A stretch of 64,000 nt of DNA from Thysanoteuthis rhombus (GCA_963457665.1 OY735218.1:47379341-47443340), one strand, 5' to 3'. Numbered from the stretch's first letter, positions 25,245 through 38,400 are shown. Notes: generated by a model not told the origin, from the letters alone. Numbers and translations: made by a program.

Positions 25245-25305
25245 ATATGTGTGTGTATGTGTGTGAGTGTGTTTGTGTGTGAGTGTGCGTTTGTGTGTCA
25301 CCCAC
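24972..25305. repeat. Microsatellite cluster (CT)n(TA)n(GA)n and (CT)n(TA)n(TG)n
   Basis: (CT)n(TA)n(GA)n at 24972-25044 is followed, after about 90 bp of other sequence, by (CT)n(TA)n(TG)n at 25138-25305. The two blocks share the order CT then TA. Confidence 0.9.
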
Positions 25306-26943
25306 AAGAAAAAATGCCGTAACCAAAATAACTGACGCGTGGTGTTATTAACAGTAAAAGTCTGGAATCTTCTTAGGTTCTTCTTCTGTATTGCTTCCTT
25401 TGTTCGATTCTCCCCACTTTCAACATTGATTCAATAACTGAATTATTTTGAATGAGTGTTTTGCTGAAATATCTCTCTGTTATCTCTTCGTGTCATACAT
25501 GCTCGCTTCTTTGACCAAGAGCTTTTGGTCTTCAAACAGAAAATAATATTCTGCAACAAAATTCAGTTTTCACTGTTTTAGGGAGAGTAAACTCAGCACG
25601 GTCCTGTTTTATGTGTCTTTTTTCACTTAGAAAATGCAGACTCAAAGGTACGGACTGGAGCTTAATAATGTTTCGAAATTATTCCAGCAAATGAAATGTA
25701 TACACAAGAGAAATTTAAGTAACCCATGTACGGAACGTTTTTTCCTTCAAATACCTGCAATTTTCAAACTCATAAATTCGTGTTCTTTCGATGACATTCA
25801 ACAATATCTATGGAAAGATATCTGTTTTTCTGCACACGTAAAGGGTTTTCAGAACTTCGGATTAAACTTTGATGATCACTAATGGAAGCCAATAGTTTTC
25901 AAACGCGCGCAGAACAAACAACGAATCATTTAACAGTAATTTGTTCCTTGAGTTAACGTCAAACTTAAATTCTATTATTTCAATTAATTGCCCATCATTT
26001 ATTTTTTCCACGATGAATTTCAGAGAGGGGTAAAAACAAAATAAAATCCATTCGGCGGTTGTGCTACACCCTGCAATAACTTCTCCAGTTTTGACACTGT
26101 CAGGAATAAAGATTCATTCTTGGAATAAAATTTGAAATACGTCCCTGAATTATTCTGAATTCTGTCTCCATCCTTGAATCTCGTTCAATTTTTTCTTGCA
26201 TTTTTGGATTAAAAACAATTTGCTAATCACTTAAGAGGCATGTGTTCATTCATCTTGTCTATTCCATGCCTTTGCAGTGTCAGTCTTATGTAAGATAAGT
26301 ATGTCTTATGAATCCTAGAATGAAAATTATCGATTCAATACCGAATCTCTCTCGCTATTCCCCGTGTGATTCACAGTTAATCATTTCGCATTCTTTCTAG
26401 AGAGTATTTCATCCTTGAACTTCATATAATATTCAAAACAATCCTACCCTTGCGTTATTCCACCTTTTTTCAACAGTCGACGAATTCATCAACTGTGATC
26501 ACCATCAGCAGCCTCATCGCATTTTCCTCAGTTTCGTACATAGTCAGAAATCCCTCCCACAAGCTCGGGTAATGGCATCCTACGATTAATTTAGTAATCC
26601 AAAGAGAGAGTATCGGTTCTCAAAATATTCGAAACTACTGATACTTTCCAGCAATCATCTTCGTGCTTGCTCTCATCGATAAAAAGCAAAGGATAATCCA
26701 GAATTTTGTTAACATTTTCCACTCTTTCGTTTACTTGACATTTATTTACATTATTGAGTTGTTCTTATCTTTTGAAATGTCTACGTTAGAACAATGAGGT
26801 ACAGAGAGATGTTCTCCATTGAATCAAGTATTTCTTATGATGGAATCCCTATGTCTGCTACTCAGTTTATAATGACTGCGCTTTGCTAAAAAGATTGTTT
26901 TTAAGGAATGATGTAATGAGATTTTTTGGTATTGTAAACTATT

Positions 26944-26944
<1 letters not shown>
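25306..26944. other. Unassigned sequence
   Basis: An 82-residue frame at 25634-25882 begins with ATG and has no recognisable domain. Nothing else stands out. Confidence 0.45.

Positions 26945-27025
<81 letters not shown>
26945..27025. repeat. (TA)n microsatellite
   Basis: About 37 TA repeats plus a short GTATATAT end. Confidence 0.95.
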
Positions 27026-30000
27026 CCAATCCATCTAAATAAAACTAAATAATGCTTTTCTGCAGAGGAACATTTACTCAGTGCTTGCAGTGAGTTGCCA
27101 GGTCTCTCCCTAACGGAATCCTTATAAAAAATCAACAATTTCATTTAAGGTACTTCAAGAATTTGATTTGATAGGTTCTTTTTCTGTTTAGGAGTGATCT
27201 AGATGCTTCAAAAAACATGCTTCCCTAAGGAAAATATCAGAAAACTATCTGTTTCCAATCAAGACTCAATTCTCAACCAATTTATCCAGAATATCATTTT
27301 ATTCTTCCACGACATAGGGATGGGCATTCATGTGCATCAAATGACACATTTCCATCCCAAAAAAGGCACTCAAAAATATCTTTAACATAGTAAAGATACC
27401 ATACCCAGAATAAAATAGATAATTTCATACTAAACAGTCTGATATTTTATTTCATCGTGCTGTTGAAGAAGTCTGAGGCAACAGAAAGTGAACAAGTTGT
27501 TTTTCATTTTAACTTCTCTACATTTTCCAGAATCAATTTTTGGTTCCATGCACACAATCTTTGAAGGAATAAGATATAAACTGGAAATAATGAATAAATA
27601 CCTTCTATGTTTTAGCAAACACAAGTTCAAGTAAAATTTGCTCTGAATATTCTCTTTATATATATTTTTGATTGAAATTAATATTTAAAAACAATATTTT
27701 AATGGACAGTTCAAATCTCTTTTTCCATCTCTACGGAACAATATTTGATAAAAAATGATTTCATCAACATTTGTTGCTCGTTTACAATTCTATTAACCCT
27801 TGGTACAGGTAAGTCATTCGGTGAGACTTACTTTTGATATATATTCGAATGAAATGATTCAAAAAGTCTGAAAGGAAGAGCCACTGAATCGAGAATAAGA
27901 GAATTACTATTGAAGAGGCCTATTCTAATAAACAGTTTTATTTCCCTGGTTGGCTGGTCGTAGCTCTGGACTTTTCGACTGGAAGGAGTTCAAAACTTTG
28001 CTGAAGAGATACTTCCTGTTCATCGTTTTAAACTATCCACTATTCCTGGTAAATAAATTTAGTATTCTTTTCTATAATAATGAAAAAAGTCCAAGAGTAT
28101 CTAAGATCATTACTGCTGGGGTTAACAAGATAATATAAAGAAAAAAAAACAGAACAAGAAATACATCGTATAGTAATGATCAGCCTGATAATTGGGCAGG
28201 TTATTCTTCGTGGATTTGATCTTCATCAGATCTTCAAGTATAAATGGCGTTACCAATTCATGCTACTTTCCATCAGGTCACTGTCAGTAACACTTGACCC
28301 TCTCAATCAGAAGTAAATATTTTTCCCGTAAAACGTTGCCATTTCGCAACATTCTAAATTATCGATTAAACCATGGACTCATCAACAGAAATATATATGC
28401 TAATACTAGTATTTTCTGTAAGGGAATAGTTTCATGAAAATTCAAATTCATCCATGATTGTTCCAGGTTTATCAACTAGTTGTAGTATAACTATTTTGTA
28501 AAAAACGATGAAATCAGTTGGTCATGGAAGATAGGAAAGGCTACATGGCATTATTTTAATGACTACTCCCTAATATTGCATAATTGGCTGCATGGTTACG
28601 GAACCGACAGCCGACCGAGCTATTTCGGATTATTTTTACGTAGAATAAATTTGATTTGAAAAATTTTGCTGTAATTTTTGGCGAGTCTCAAAGAAGAGAA
28701 AACAGCAGGAACAATGTGTATCGTGATCAACAAAACTCGTTGGTTTGGAAACGAGGGACAAAATGTCTGAATAATTCGAGGAGAGAAATGTGTATAGCTT
28801 TGATGTCTGGTTTTCACGGCTTAGTTTCACTCAGGAGAAAACATGTCGCATGCGCATGCAGTTGTGAATGAAATCACCCGTATTCATCACTGTATAAGAC
28901 GAAAAACGATGTCTTCCATTCAATGTACAGATCGTACTATGCTCTCTTATCAGTAAATAATTGTGGGTTACTTCTTGAAATATATCCACCTAGTCTCTCT
29001 TTATCCTCCTTCAACTTTTGTTTCCGGTTCCCTCACTGATAGATCATCAAACTCAGGAGCGTGCAAGAAGTGAATCTTGAAACAAAGCCAACTAGCTGGT
29101 AAGCGACCACTTATTTCGAAACCATTTTTCTAACTTGATATTTCTTAACTTCTCCAACCGGTCATTCATATTCCTAATTTCAATTGGCCAAATTGGGACA
29201 TATGGCCGAATTGTTTCGGTAGAATTCTTTTAAAGCCATATGTCCGAAACCCGGGAGAGACAAGAAAAATTTGCTTACTCCAAAACCACTGGGGCCCACT
29301 TCTACCTTGACAAATCAGACTCCACGACAATTCTTGCTTGATAAGTTTCATTCGTTGTCGGTATGAATGACTAGATCTCTTGCACACAGCCACTACTTAC
29401 ACAAACCTCTGGCTTGGGCCACAAAAAATGAGTACTCACACATACAGATATACATATGCAAATATACATGTGTGTACTAAAACAAACTGCTTTCAACTTG
29501 TGTTTCTTACCGGATCAAGTGATAACCCAATCCGCCATTAATTCAGTGTTCTAGTTAGGACAAGGAATGGGGTCTGAGTTCGAAGTTTATTTTTTTACTT
29601 CTAATTTGCTCTGCTTACTGACCTCTGTAGAACGATTGCTATAAGAAATATCAAAGATAAGAGGAATAGTACTGAAAAACAAAACAAACAATGAATGGCA
29701 AAAAATCCGAATAGTAATCTTCATGATTGTTTTTTTTTTGTTTGATGAGGTTTAGATCTGTTTTCAAATCTTAATATCTGGAACAAAGAAACTGTCTGTA
29801 AGTTTGCAAACTACTGATTACACATGGCAATGCAACATTATTGTGCCTTGATTGATTATTTAGTTATTAGATTAAGTAACTATCAGTAATTAATTAATAA
29901 TTGCATTTAATTTAGTTATACATAGGAGACAAGAACAGTTAATGAGATTGAATGGATGGAAATATATTAGTTCTTTTCAGCTTTGCCTAATGGTAATCGA

Positions 30001-30590
30001 TCAGAATCCATTTCCAAATAGAAATATATTTATATTTCCTTCGGTTTTACGTCTTCAGAAAATGTTGCTGTATTTTGACTTTATTTTCCCTTTTAAAAGA
30101 CACAATCAACTTGAATTACGTTTGAAAAAAAGGGCCAATGACCGTTTTAACACTAAAGTAATAATATGTATTGCTTATCTAAACCGAGCCTTCCTTCAAT
30201 ATTTGTGATTAATGCGATTTGATTTGCCATCGCACAAGACCCATTCAGTACGTAGGGCGCCCGGTGGAGCCTTAGATTCCGTTTGTAAAATGGGCACGGT
30301 TATTATCAAACTTGAAATGGGTTAGAAATTAACCCTTTAGTAAAGAAAAAAAAATGTTATTGTTTTGTATGATTAGATTGTTAAATTGTTTTTTACTCGT
30401 GTGCCGTCATGAATGAGTGTATGAAACTTTGAAGGTCTTTTTGGAAATAAGGTATTTTTTTATTCATTTTCCGGTCAAGGCAATACCAATATAGGTGATT
30501 CATTTGTTTTTACTCTGACAAGGGAGATAATCATCAGTTCATTTTAGGACGAGGAGAAGTTTCTCCAACCTTATGTTGGGCGATAATCAC
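27026..30590. other. Unassigned sequence, longest repeat-poor stretch of the first half
   Basis: Apart from the 11-bp inverted repeat at 29196-29245 I see no shared repeat, microsatellite or credible coding segment. Confidence 0.5.
29196..29245. repeat. 11-bp perfect inverted repeat
   Basis: GGACATATGGC at 29196-29206 and GCCATATGTCC at 29235-29245 are perfect complements separated by 28 bp. A weaker inner pair (GAATT and AATTC) lies within the loop. No function is evident. Confidence 0.7.
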
Positions 30591-30632
30591 CGAAAAAAAA
30601 CAAAAAAACAAAACAAAACAAAACAAACAAAG
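30591..30632. repeat. (CAAAA)n low-complexity run
   Basis: A-rich run with CAAAA and CAAA units, about 100 bp from the tail of the RTE fragment at 30728. No relation between the two is evident. Confidence 0.8.
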
Positions 30633-30727
30633 GAACGATTAGCGTGAAGCTCAATGTAGACTGAACTCCTACTAGCATTCATATTGAGAAATGATTGAGG
30701 AACGGTTGTTTTTTTTGTTTTTTTTTG

Positions 30728-31395
30728 GCATCATCATCATCATAATCATCAGTGTTTTTTACGTCTGTTGTTGGACATAGCACCTCACCAGGATTCACCT
30801 CACACTTCTCTATCGTTGGCATCGCGGAGCCAGTACTTTTTGAATTAGTCTAGCCCGTCTCTCAATCTAATACTCTGCCGGCCTTGCTTGCGCATGTGAT
30901 CTCTGAGGATCCATGTCGCAGGTCGCGATGTCCATCGGTGGTCTGGCATTCTTGCAACATGGCTAGCCCACTGCCATTTGAGATCTTTAATGTATTCTAT
31001 GATGTCCCTGACTCCTTTCTCCTCCCGGATGTACTGGGCAGTCTTGCAGTCTCTCCATGTGGAGCCCAGCATAGTTATTTCAAGTGTATGTTGGATAGTT
31101 TTTAATTTGCAGGTCTATCTCTTTGTTAGGTTCCATGTTTAAGCTTCATAAGTTACTATTGCGAGGATTCATTGGTTATAAACCGTTCTTCTTAGGATGA
31201 TTTGAATCTTCTTGTTTTTGAAGGTTAACCTTGTTTTGCCAAAAGCTTCTCATCGTAGGGTGATATTTTGCTTGATCAGAGATTTGCTGTCCTTAGTAGA
31301 TGTTGTGATCTACTTTCTGGGGTTCTGCGTCCTCGATTTTGATCTTAGCGTTTCTATTCCCGATGCAGTTGTTGCACATGATCTTCGTTATGCTG
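30728..31395 (-). mobile_element. Decayed RTE 3' fragment with (TGA)n tail, 5' truncated
   Basis: On the minus strand it matches about the last 220 codons of the intact RTE. A 75-residue open piece (30845-31072) includes LKWQWASHVARMPDHRWTSR. The 3' end is a (TCA)n run on the plus strand at about 30731-30755. Similarity stops near 31395, at the point corresponding to the MCNNH motif, where sequence of the R3 repeat begins. This copy is less worn than the other fragments. Confidence 0.8.
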
Positions 31396-31530
31396 AATAA
31401 GCAGTAAATGTTTGAATTACCAGCGCTCTATCTTCGTTAGTTCAATCTGTGGAGGCGATACATGTATGTATAGCCACTCAGTTAGAGAGCCAGAATCACC
31501 TAAAGACTGAAGATCTCATGTTACCAATAT
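31385..31530 (-). repeat. R3 end fragment joined to an RTE fragment
   Basis: Reverse orientation: AGTAAATGTTTGAATTACCA, GATACATGTATGTATAGCCA and CTCAGTTAGAGAGCC. Only the terminal 140 bp of R3 remain. It begins where the RTE fragment 30728-31395 stops. Confidence 0.5.
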
Positions 31531-31999
31531 GGATAGTTTTCGTTGATTGTTACTGAATATACGTTCTATCAATACCTTCATATTTCACAATTTTTGCACG
31601 TTCTGGCCAATGTATATTCCACTTTCTTTTACTCATGTCTAGTCTCTGTGCTCCGCATACCTGCATGATTTGACAACATTTATCCAAAACAATTGGATTA
31701 GTACTCCGACGTTGACTTTGCCATTGTATCTATTCTTTCTTTTAAGAACAGCGTATTTTTTAAAACTTTATTACCAGGCCTGCCTGAAAAGCATCCAGCC
31801 ATTCAATATCAATATAATTATACTCTACCAAGGTCAATGGTGTCTTATCCCAGTTTAGGGGGCTCACTTCGTAACTTTTTTCACTTTACCAGCGAGAAAA
31901 AACGATTCATATTTTTTTTAAAAAGGGAGCACAATATATTGTGAGAACTATGGGTCATATTTTAGTGCAAGTATTTTCAATATTATGTTACGATAGTCG

Positions 32000-32520
32000 A
32001 TTTGCGGTTGGGCTAATACTTTTATTGAATATTCGACTTTACCCAATGCTTAAAACGGTTCCAATAGGCCCCAAATAGGCTGTGCATATATATGGTTCAC
32101 TTATGGTTTCCCCGATTTGTAGGTGTTCTAAGAGTTTGATTTTAGATATGTTTAGTGTATTTTTGGATTATCTGAGATATTTTCCTAAAAAATTCAGACT
32201 TTTATCTCAATTTTGGGATCAAGAAAATTAAACGAGATGGTAACCGTGGCATTGTCCGAGAGTAACATCAATCAGTCAAAAGGCATGTAGTATTTGTTCG
32301 TAATTTGATTCAGTTCAATGTTGCATGTTTTAATGACATTACTGAGCTTGGCTGTTTCCATTGGGTTGCAAAGTTCTTTGAATATTTCCCAAGGGAAAAA
32401 AAAATTGCATATCATTTGCAAAAGACAGTTTTGTTGGAAATTTTGCTTATGCTGTTAACAAAAAGAGAAATGAGTACATCGTAAAATACTAAATACGGCA
32501 CAACTGAGGAGACTAGTTAG
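32000..32520 (-). pseudogene. Possible relic of another LINE reverse transcriptase
   Basis: On the minus strand near 32425 the stretch KLSFANDMQFFFPW resembles the active-site box of CR1/L2/Jockey-like reverse transcriptases (SFADD-). It is followed about 25 residues later by a segment like IKTCNIELNQITNKYY, which could match the usual region after the box. Multiple stops follow. No other motif is clear, so this is a weak assignment. It is distinct from the RTE and the LINE at 52.7-59 kb. Confidence 0.35.
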
Positions 32521-33199
32521 AATTATATAGCATGGCACACAGCTTTCCTTTTGAGGAAAACGTGCGCATGATATGGTGATAAATTAGGCTTATACTTCTC
32601 CGCATTCTATTTATTTTCTTGAAAATCTGAACCATAATATTGTGCTACGAAGAGGTCTTTCAGTAGATTGGGAAATCACGAATCAACCGTATGAATGATG
32701 CTTTTAAATCAGTGATAACAAAGGTCTCATTTCTCTTTTCATCTTTTTTGTATCTATGTAGCTTTTGCTGTTTCGCCACAAACAATGCAGTGATGTGTGC
32801 AGTAAACAGTGAGAATAATACGTCTCCTCATCTCCCCTTGCTCTTCTCCCTTCTATTTTTCTTTCCTGGTTTCTCCCCGACTCCGTCGAGTTTTGTGCTT
32901 ACTTTGATCATCCTTGAAAAGCACTAAACATGAAAGACATTATAACCCCGTTTCCTCTGTCAGACAACGGAGGTCGCCAGAGACACTGAGTTAAGTGTCG
33001 GCAAAGGCTTTCATGTTTATTAGCGGACAGTGCCGTTCACACAAGATAACGTTATTACTTACGCCACTTGTTAACCAAGTAAGCTAATAAAAATTCCGTA
33101 TATAACTGGTGTATGAGTCGAGATTCCAAAGATAGCATTATCTCTGTCTTTCAGGTGTATGGCAGCGATACGAGTTAGAGTTATCAGAGAACCCATTCA

Positions 33200-33284
33200 A
33201 TATCACCATCAACAGCAGCCTTTTAACTTCTCTTGTTTGACATGGACCTTCCCCGAGATTATGAGACCTCTCTATCATGTGGAA
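33200..33284 (-). mobile_element. RTE extreme 3' end (sense part of an inverted copy)
   Basis: On the minus strand this matches the final 25 or so codons of the RTE, from HDREV to the tail. The tail is degraded to a run like ATCACCATCAACAGC on the plus strand. It abuts 33285-33485, an RTE piece in the opposite orientation. See the separate finding on this arrangement. Confidence 0.65.
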
Positions 33285-33485
33285 AGTGTTGCCATTATTT
33301 AGAAAACTCAAATGGAAATTTGCAAGAATGTCGGACAGTCACTGGACACACCTACAAACGACATGCATTCCCCGAAATCATATTCAGAACTGTGTACTAG
33401 AGAAATGAGACGACACGGCGGAACAGGTTCTGAACACATTGGCATTGAAACACCCTTGATAGAGAGAACTTAAGAATCTTTTGGA
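33285..33485 (+). mobile_element. RTE segment, inverted relative to its 3' end
   Basis: On the plus strand this reads KLKWKFARMSDSHWTHLQTT and then a worn continuation to the HDREVW region near 33465. It corresponds to the intact RTE from LKWRWAGHVARM to about WQIL. Its outer end corresponds to the place where the neighbouring minus-strand piece begins. Confidence 0.65.
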
Positions 33486-33999
33486 ATGTCTTCGTTATGA
33501 TTCCTATGAAGGTTCCCTTTGCTATATAAAGGTACAGATTTCAAGCTGAAAATGCGTAAAACAAAGTTGCAAGTGCCATTGATTTATATGAAATAAAAAT
33601 CGTGCACTTTCCATAAAAAAAGCAAAAACAACCTTTTCCTACATCCACCACTCGCACACCATGCATTACATCCTTAGAGCACATCTTTCTGACGATTGAT
33701 AGTGAAAATCTTTGATCAAAATTCAGCAGATGACGACATGTCAGATTATTTACGCATCCATTCAGGCATACTCTGAATTAGGCTTGAATTAGAATGTAAT
33801 CGTTGGCATTTAACATGTTCGTTACCAAACAAGATATAACTCGTCTTTGCAGTGTTTTTTTTCCCATTCAAAACAATTCAGTGCCATTGTTGGAAAAACT
33901 TGTCTTACAATAGTGCATTTTTTTTTTACATTTGAGTTCATACTAGTTAAGAAACTGTCAACCCAAACTGTGAAAAAAGATTCGTTCAGTTTCTGATGT

Positions 34000-34330
34000 A
34001 TCAAGCAAGCCAACTGGCTTGCTGTGTGTATGTACGTGTTTATCATGTGTACATGGCCGTGATGATAGAGCTAGAGGCCTGCGAATTTAAACAATCACTC
34101 CTCATTTAAAAAATTTGTTTTCTTCAAATGAACCGTCCAAATAGGTTTTTAGGGGGTCTTTTTATAATTAACCTCCGACAGGACTTTGTTTCCAAGTGCA
34201 TTGTTGTATTTTTTTTTTTTTAATCCAGACTTTTCACTGATCACTGCCCAACAAAAAATAAGTTATTCATAAATTCATTTTGTAACTCGTTCATCTTATG
34301 GTATTAAGTGGCATAGGGAACTCTCTTGGT
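34000..34330 (+). repeat. R3 dispersed repeat copy
   Basis: Begins in CAAGCCAACTGGCTTG and a GTGTGTATGTACGTG stretch, then AAACAATCACTCCTCATTTA, and CTTTTCACTGATCACTGCCC near 34228, then TTATTCATAAATTC. The last 100 bp of the family are missing. Confidence 0.6.
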
Positions 34331-34924
34331 CTGACTGAAAAAAAAAGCTTGTTTTGACTAGACATAAAAGTACAACGATTTTAAAGGCTCCGTGAAGAAT
34401 TAAATGTTTCTCTACTCCATCCTAACGTTTGAAATTTTCGCTGTATTTTTTCCGGATTTTGAACCCAATCTGTGCAAAATATTGGTCCATGTTTTAGACA
34501 TGCAATGTGGACATTCCGCTTTCATTTCCGAAGTACCACCCCGCTCAGGAATCACAGCATCAAAAGGTATACATGTCAGCGAATAGGCTGACGCCAAAGG
34601 CATCAATTTCGTTTTGGTTCCGCAAATCTCAGGGAATTTTTTTTTTCTTCTGCTAAAGATTCCAATCTGAAAATCTACATTTCTAGCGAATTCATTCGTA
34701 CTGATTTTTATCAAACCTTTACTCATTTGTTTCACTTTGTTTTTTCTATTTTTGGTTTACTTTTTATGGTCTCAACCTTTATTTTAGATTTCACTTTCCA
34801 AAGCCACTTCTGCGGAGAGGGTCGTATCAGTGACATCCTGCATTCGTTAACCTCTGTCTTCATATTCATAGAATTCATTCAGTCTGTACCCATCAACTAA
34901 CATGTGGATACCTTGCACATATTT

Positions 34925-35345
34925 GTTCAGGTGTTCAGGATAATCAGTGTCTTCCTGTGACATGTTTACAGTCGTATGACGGCTTTTCTTCCGCTTTGAA
35001 GGATGGGTGATCAATTAAAAGATTAGAAAGAAAGCTGACCAATGAATAATTACTGCTCCCGCCTATTAATGAACCCTGATCATTGAAAAGTTTGAATTTT
35101 CGAAATACAAGTAGGAGTGCTGCCATATACAAACTAAGGGGCTAATTTTGTATACATTTACATAGTGAATTTAACCTCCCGTACATACAAACACACACAC
35201 ACACACTAAAAAGCTATTTTTAGGGACTACGGTTAAAAATTTTTCTTCCAAAAATAATGAGGAGTAAATGTTTGAATTTTCAGCCCTGAAGCTTCAGTGG
35301 TGTGATTTGTATACATGATACGTACATACTTATCAGCCTGATTGA
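34925..35345 (-). repeat. R3 dispersed repeat copy
   Basis: Reverse orientation: GGATGGGTGATCAATTAAAA, AAGCTGACCAATGAATAATT, GCCTATTAATGAACCCTGAT, AATAATGAGGAGTAAATGTT and TCAGCCCTGAAGCTTCAGTG with the ATACATGATACGTACAT stretch. An RTE fragment starts a few bases after its end. Confidence 0.65.
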
Positions 35346-35349
35346 TAAC

Positions 35350-36005
35350 ACTCTACAAGGTGTAAACCCCGTATCTTTCAGAGTGCTGAAACATATAAAT
35401 AGTAACAGAAGCTCTTTTATCTGGTTTAAAAGACTATGAACCCTTTCAACTCCAAAAAAGCTTAAACAAGGTAATACCAGCTCATTCAAAGTCTTCACCC
35501 GGGATGATCTCCAGAAACCTTGACTTGGAGAAGAAAAATGGAAGAGAATGAACAGCAAATATCTGAACAACCTATGATTTGAAAATGACATTGCCCTTTA
35601 GCAGAGTACCTCCAACTAATGCTAGATGAACAAAATGAAGACAGCAAGAAAGTCGGCCCTCACATGGAATTCAGCGTTTAACGAACACGTCGGAAATAAG
35701 AATTCAACGATCAAATTTGAAGACACATAACTCGAGAAAGTAGACCGCAACATCTACTTAGAACAATAAATTTCCATGAGACCCAGAAAATAAGAGGAAA
35801 TCAGGTGAGGAATCATTCAAAGACGACAAGCCTTAGACAGAAAAAGCTCAAACTTAAAGGAATTTGTAAATAGAGTCCTTTAAAACCCTCGGAACATTTT
35901 CTCAAAGCCTTTTACTTTAAAAGATTCTGCTTAGTCCATTGACTACAAATGCCACATTAGGTTGACCTGCGCCAACTTTCAAGTTCAGGGGAACAAAGAC
36001 AAACA
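35350..36005 (+). mobile_element. Decayed RTE reverse-transcriptase fragment
   Basis: The plus strand matches the intact RTE from GVDPVYVEVLKHIYN (here beginning near 35357) through a corrupted GVRQGD box, the FADDIAL box (here FENDIAL near 35579), the LEKVDHYIYL region, and on to the RRVYNQCILP region near 35950. There are many stops. The RT active-site FADD is altered to FEND. Both ends are truncated and no (TGA)n tail is present. It begins within a few bases of the end of an R3 repeat copy. Confidence 0.7.
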
Positions 36006-38355
36006 GAGCTTATTGTTTCATATGATAGAAGTTAGATTATACTAAACTTATCCAATTTAATGACAAGAAAAAGTAAAATAATAATCCAAGTGGTGTTTTA
36101 GTGCCGATCAGTTTTAAACTCGGTTTAAACAGACGATGTTTCGGCTTGACTAAATACTGGCCACGAGTATAACGGCAACTTGACCACTCCATCGAGTAGT
36201 TTTAGTCATAGTCTGAAATAACAAAATAAATATTTCCACCGATCGGTGAAAATCGGTTGATAAGGCTCCGAAATTTGTTTTTTTTCTAGCTAAAAAATAA
36301 TCTAGAGTTCCAGCGCTTGATCCATATATTACCTGTCGCAAATGATCAAAAACGAAATGTTCGTGGTCAGGAATTCACACAAGTTCCTGAAGCAGGATAA
36401 GGCTATCACACCTACAAACATACACACTGCCACAAATTCTAAGACTCATAAAAACATGATAAAATGGACGATTGTTGTCGAAATCGTGAAAGTTGAATCA
36501 CTAAAACATGACTTTTGAGTTGTTGGAGAGTTTATGATGGATACGAATGCGTATTTGTGGCCATGTGTTCAAATATTCTTGAATGGAAAAATAATATCTG
36601 CAGCATCATTCAAAGGAAGCGTTATCCTGTTTGGTTAAGATATTATAAGATTTACTCTGATGAGGGTTGAACTCACAAGTACTGGGCCATTCATTTAGGT
36701 TTCGAATCATTATTCTCTCATGGTAGCCAGACGATGTTTTATTTCTCATTTATTCGATTCTAGGAAAGGTTTCCAGGTTTGAATAAAAAGACAACCCAGT
36801 CAATGAAGTTTGTTGGAACTAATCGCTTTCATAATGTTGAAGAATAGAACGGACTAAACCTTCTGGCCAAATCGTCAAAATCAACGGGAATACTGAGGAA
36901 AGTACTGTGCAACTGAATACTCTTACTGACCTATCTTGATTTACACTGAAAACCACGGTAAAAGATACAGGTAAGTAAACACGGCGAATACGAAACAGTT
37001 ATAATTACATCGATTGATGTTAGATACTAGAGGTTTTCACTTATTTATCACTGGAATTCAGCTTTAATCCACAGTAATAGTCAATTTTACCGTCGTCACT
37101 GTTAGTGATGATAATACATTCACTTTTCTCCTAAGTTCTGTCTCAAGAGGCAAACGCTTTATCAGTTTTTTACCAACGTTACTATGCTTTGCAAATATTG
37201 TATACAGCTGGAGCCACTGAAGTGGTGTATAAAAGATTGAATAGATAAGAGCGATAAGAATAATCCTATAATGTTGACGAATCAGCAGAAAAAAATGAGT
37301 TTTGATTTCGAATATGCAAAAACTGGAATGAAACTTCCCGGTCACACGCCTTATATGCTATTGATACTGAATTATAGTTGAGATGAATATAATCATAAAA
37401 CCAGCTGAGCATTATAATTAATCTTTTACTCTCATCGCTGATGTTTTTTTTTTTCAATTCTTCAATGTCGACATTTCTTTAGCTATGCTCTGTACATCAA
37501 AAGTCTCCACGGGGTGAATAATAGTCAGGTGATTTAGTATCGAAAATCTTTTAGTAATAGGATCTCCTTTCTTAATCGAATTGCTATGATAATCTTAGTC
37601 ATCATTTTGATTCGAACACTGAGCTCTGAGAAGCAGTGTGAAATGGTGACAATTTTTCATTCATGCGATTTATCTATTGTTTTTAACTATCAGGTGTCTT
37701 TCAGCTACTATTTACATGCATATAAGTATAGTGCACGGACAGTAAGGGTTTAGCATCATAATTGCAATGTAAAGTGAACCCTGTGCTAAAACAATAATAA
37801 AAACAACATTTGAAGCTTTTTCACTTAGGGACATTCGCATTGCTCCGTCGTTCAATCGTACGAAATTTTTATCAAAACTTAGTTCAGAGATGCTCCAAGG
37901 AGTAAGACACGGTAACCAACAGAGCTATTCCTTTTATAAAATAGAAATGATATAAAATTTCTCTTATGTTTACACACCAAAGACTAACGTCACTGTAACA
38001 CTAATATCAACCAACAGAGATGAACAGCTAACTGCTAACGACGAATTCAACAGTAAACTTGTACAGTGATTTAATATCAAACAAGATACAATTCTACCAT
38101 AAAACTGACTGGAGAAACTCCCTCCTTATATTGATTATGACAGAAGATCCTACTTAATCTATATTTGGAAACATTGAATATACATTGAAACCAGATATCT
38201 CTTCAGACGTATGAAAACAAGAAAATACTAGTGGAAAACAGTCCGCCATTTTTCATGAAAGATGTAATAACAAAAATATGCTACCAAATTATACATCATA
38301 CATACACTAGCATAAACACACAAACACACACACACACACACATACATATATATAA

Positions 38356-38400
<45 letters not shown>

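Larger units (their letters stand above)
32521..33999. other. Unassigned apart from the inverted RTE copy
   Basis: Only the RTE pieces at 33200-33485 are recognisable. Confidence 0.45.

Noticed and set aside
37840-38110. Possible RTE fragment reading LQGVRHGNQQS
   Set aside because: Only about 20 residues resemble the RT GVRQGD region, and flanking order is not maintained.
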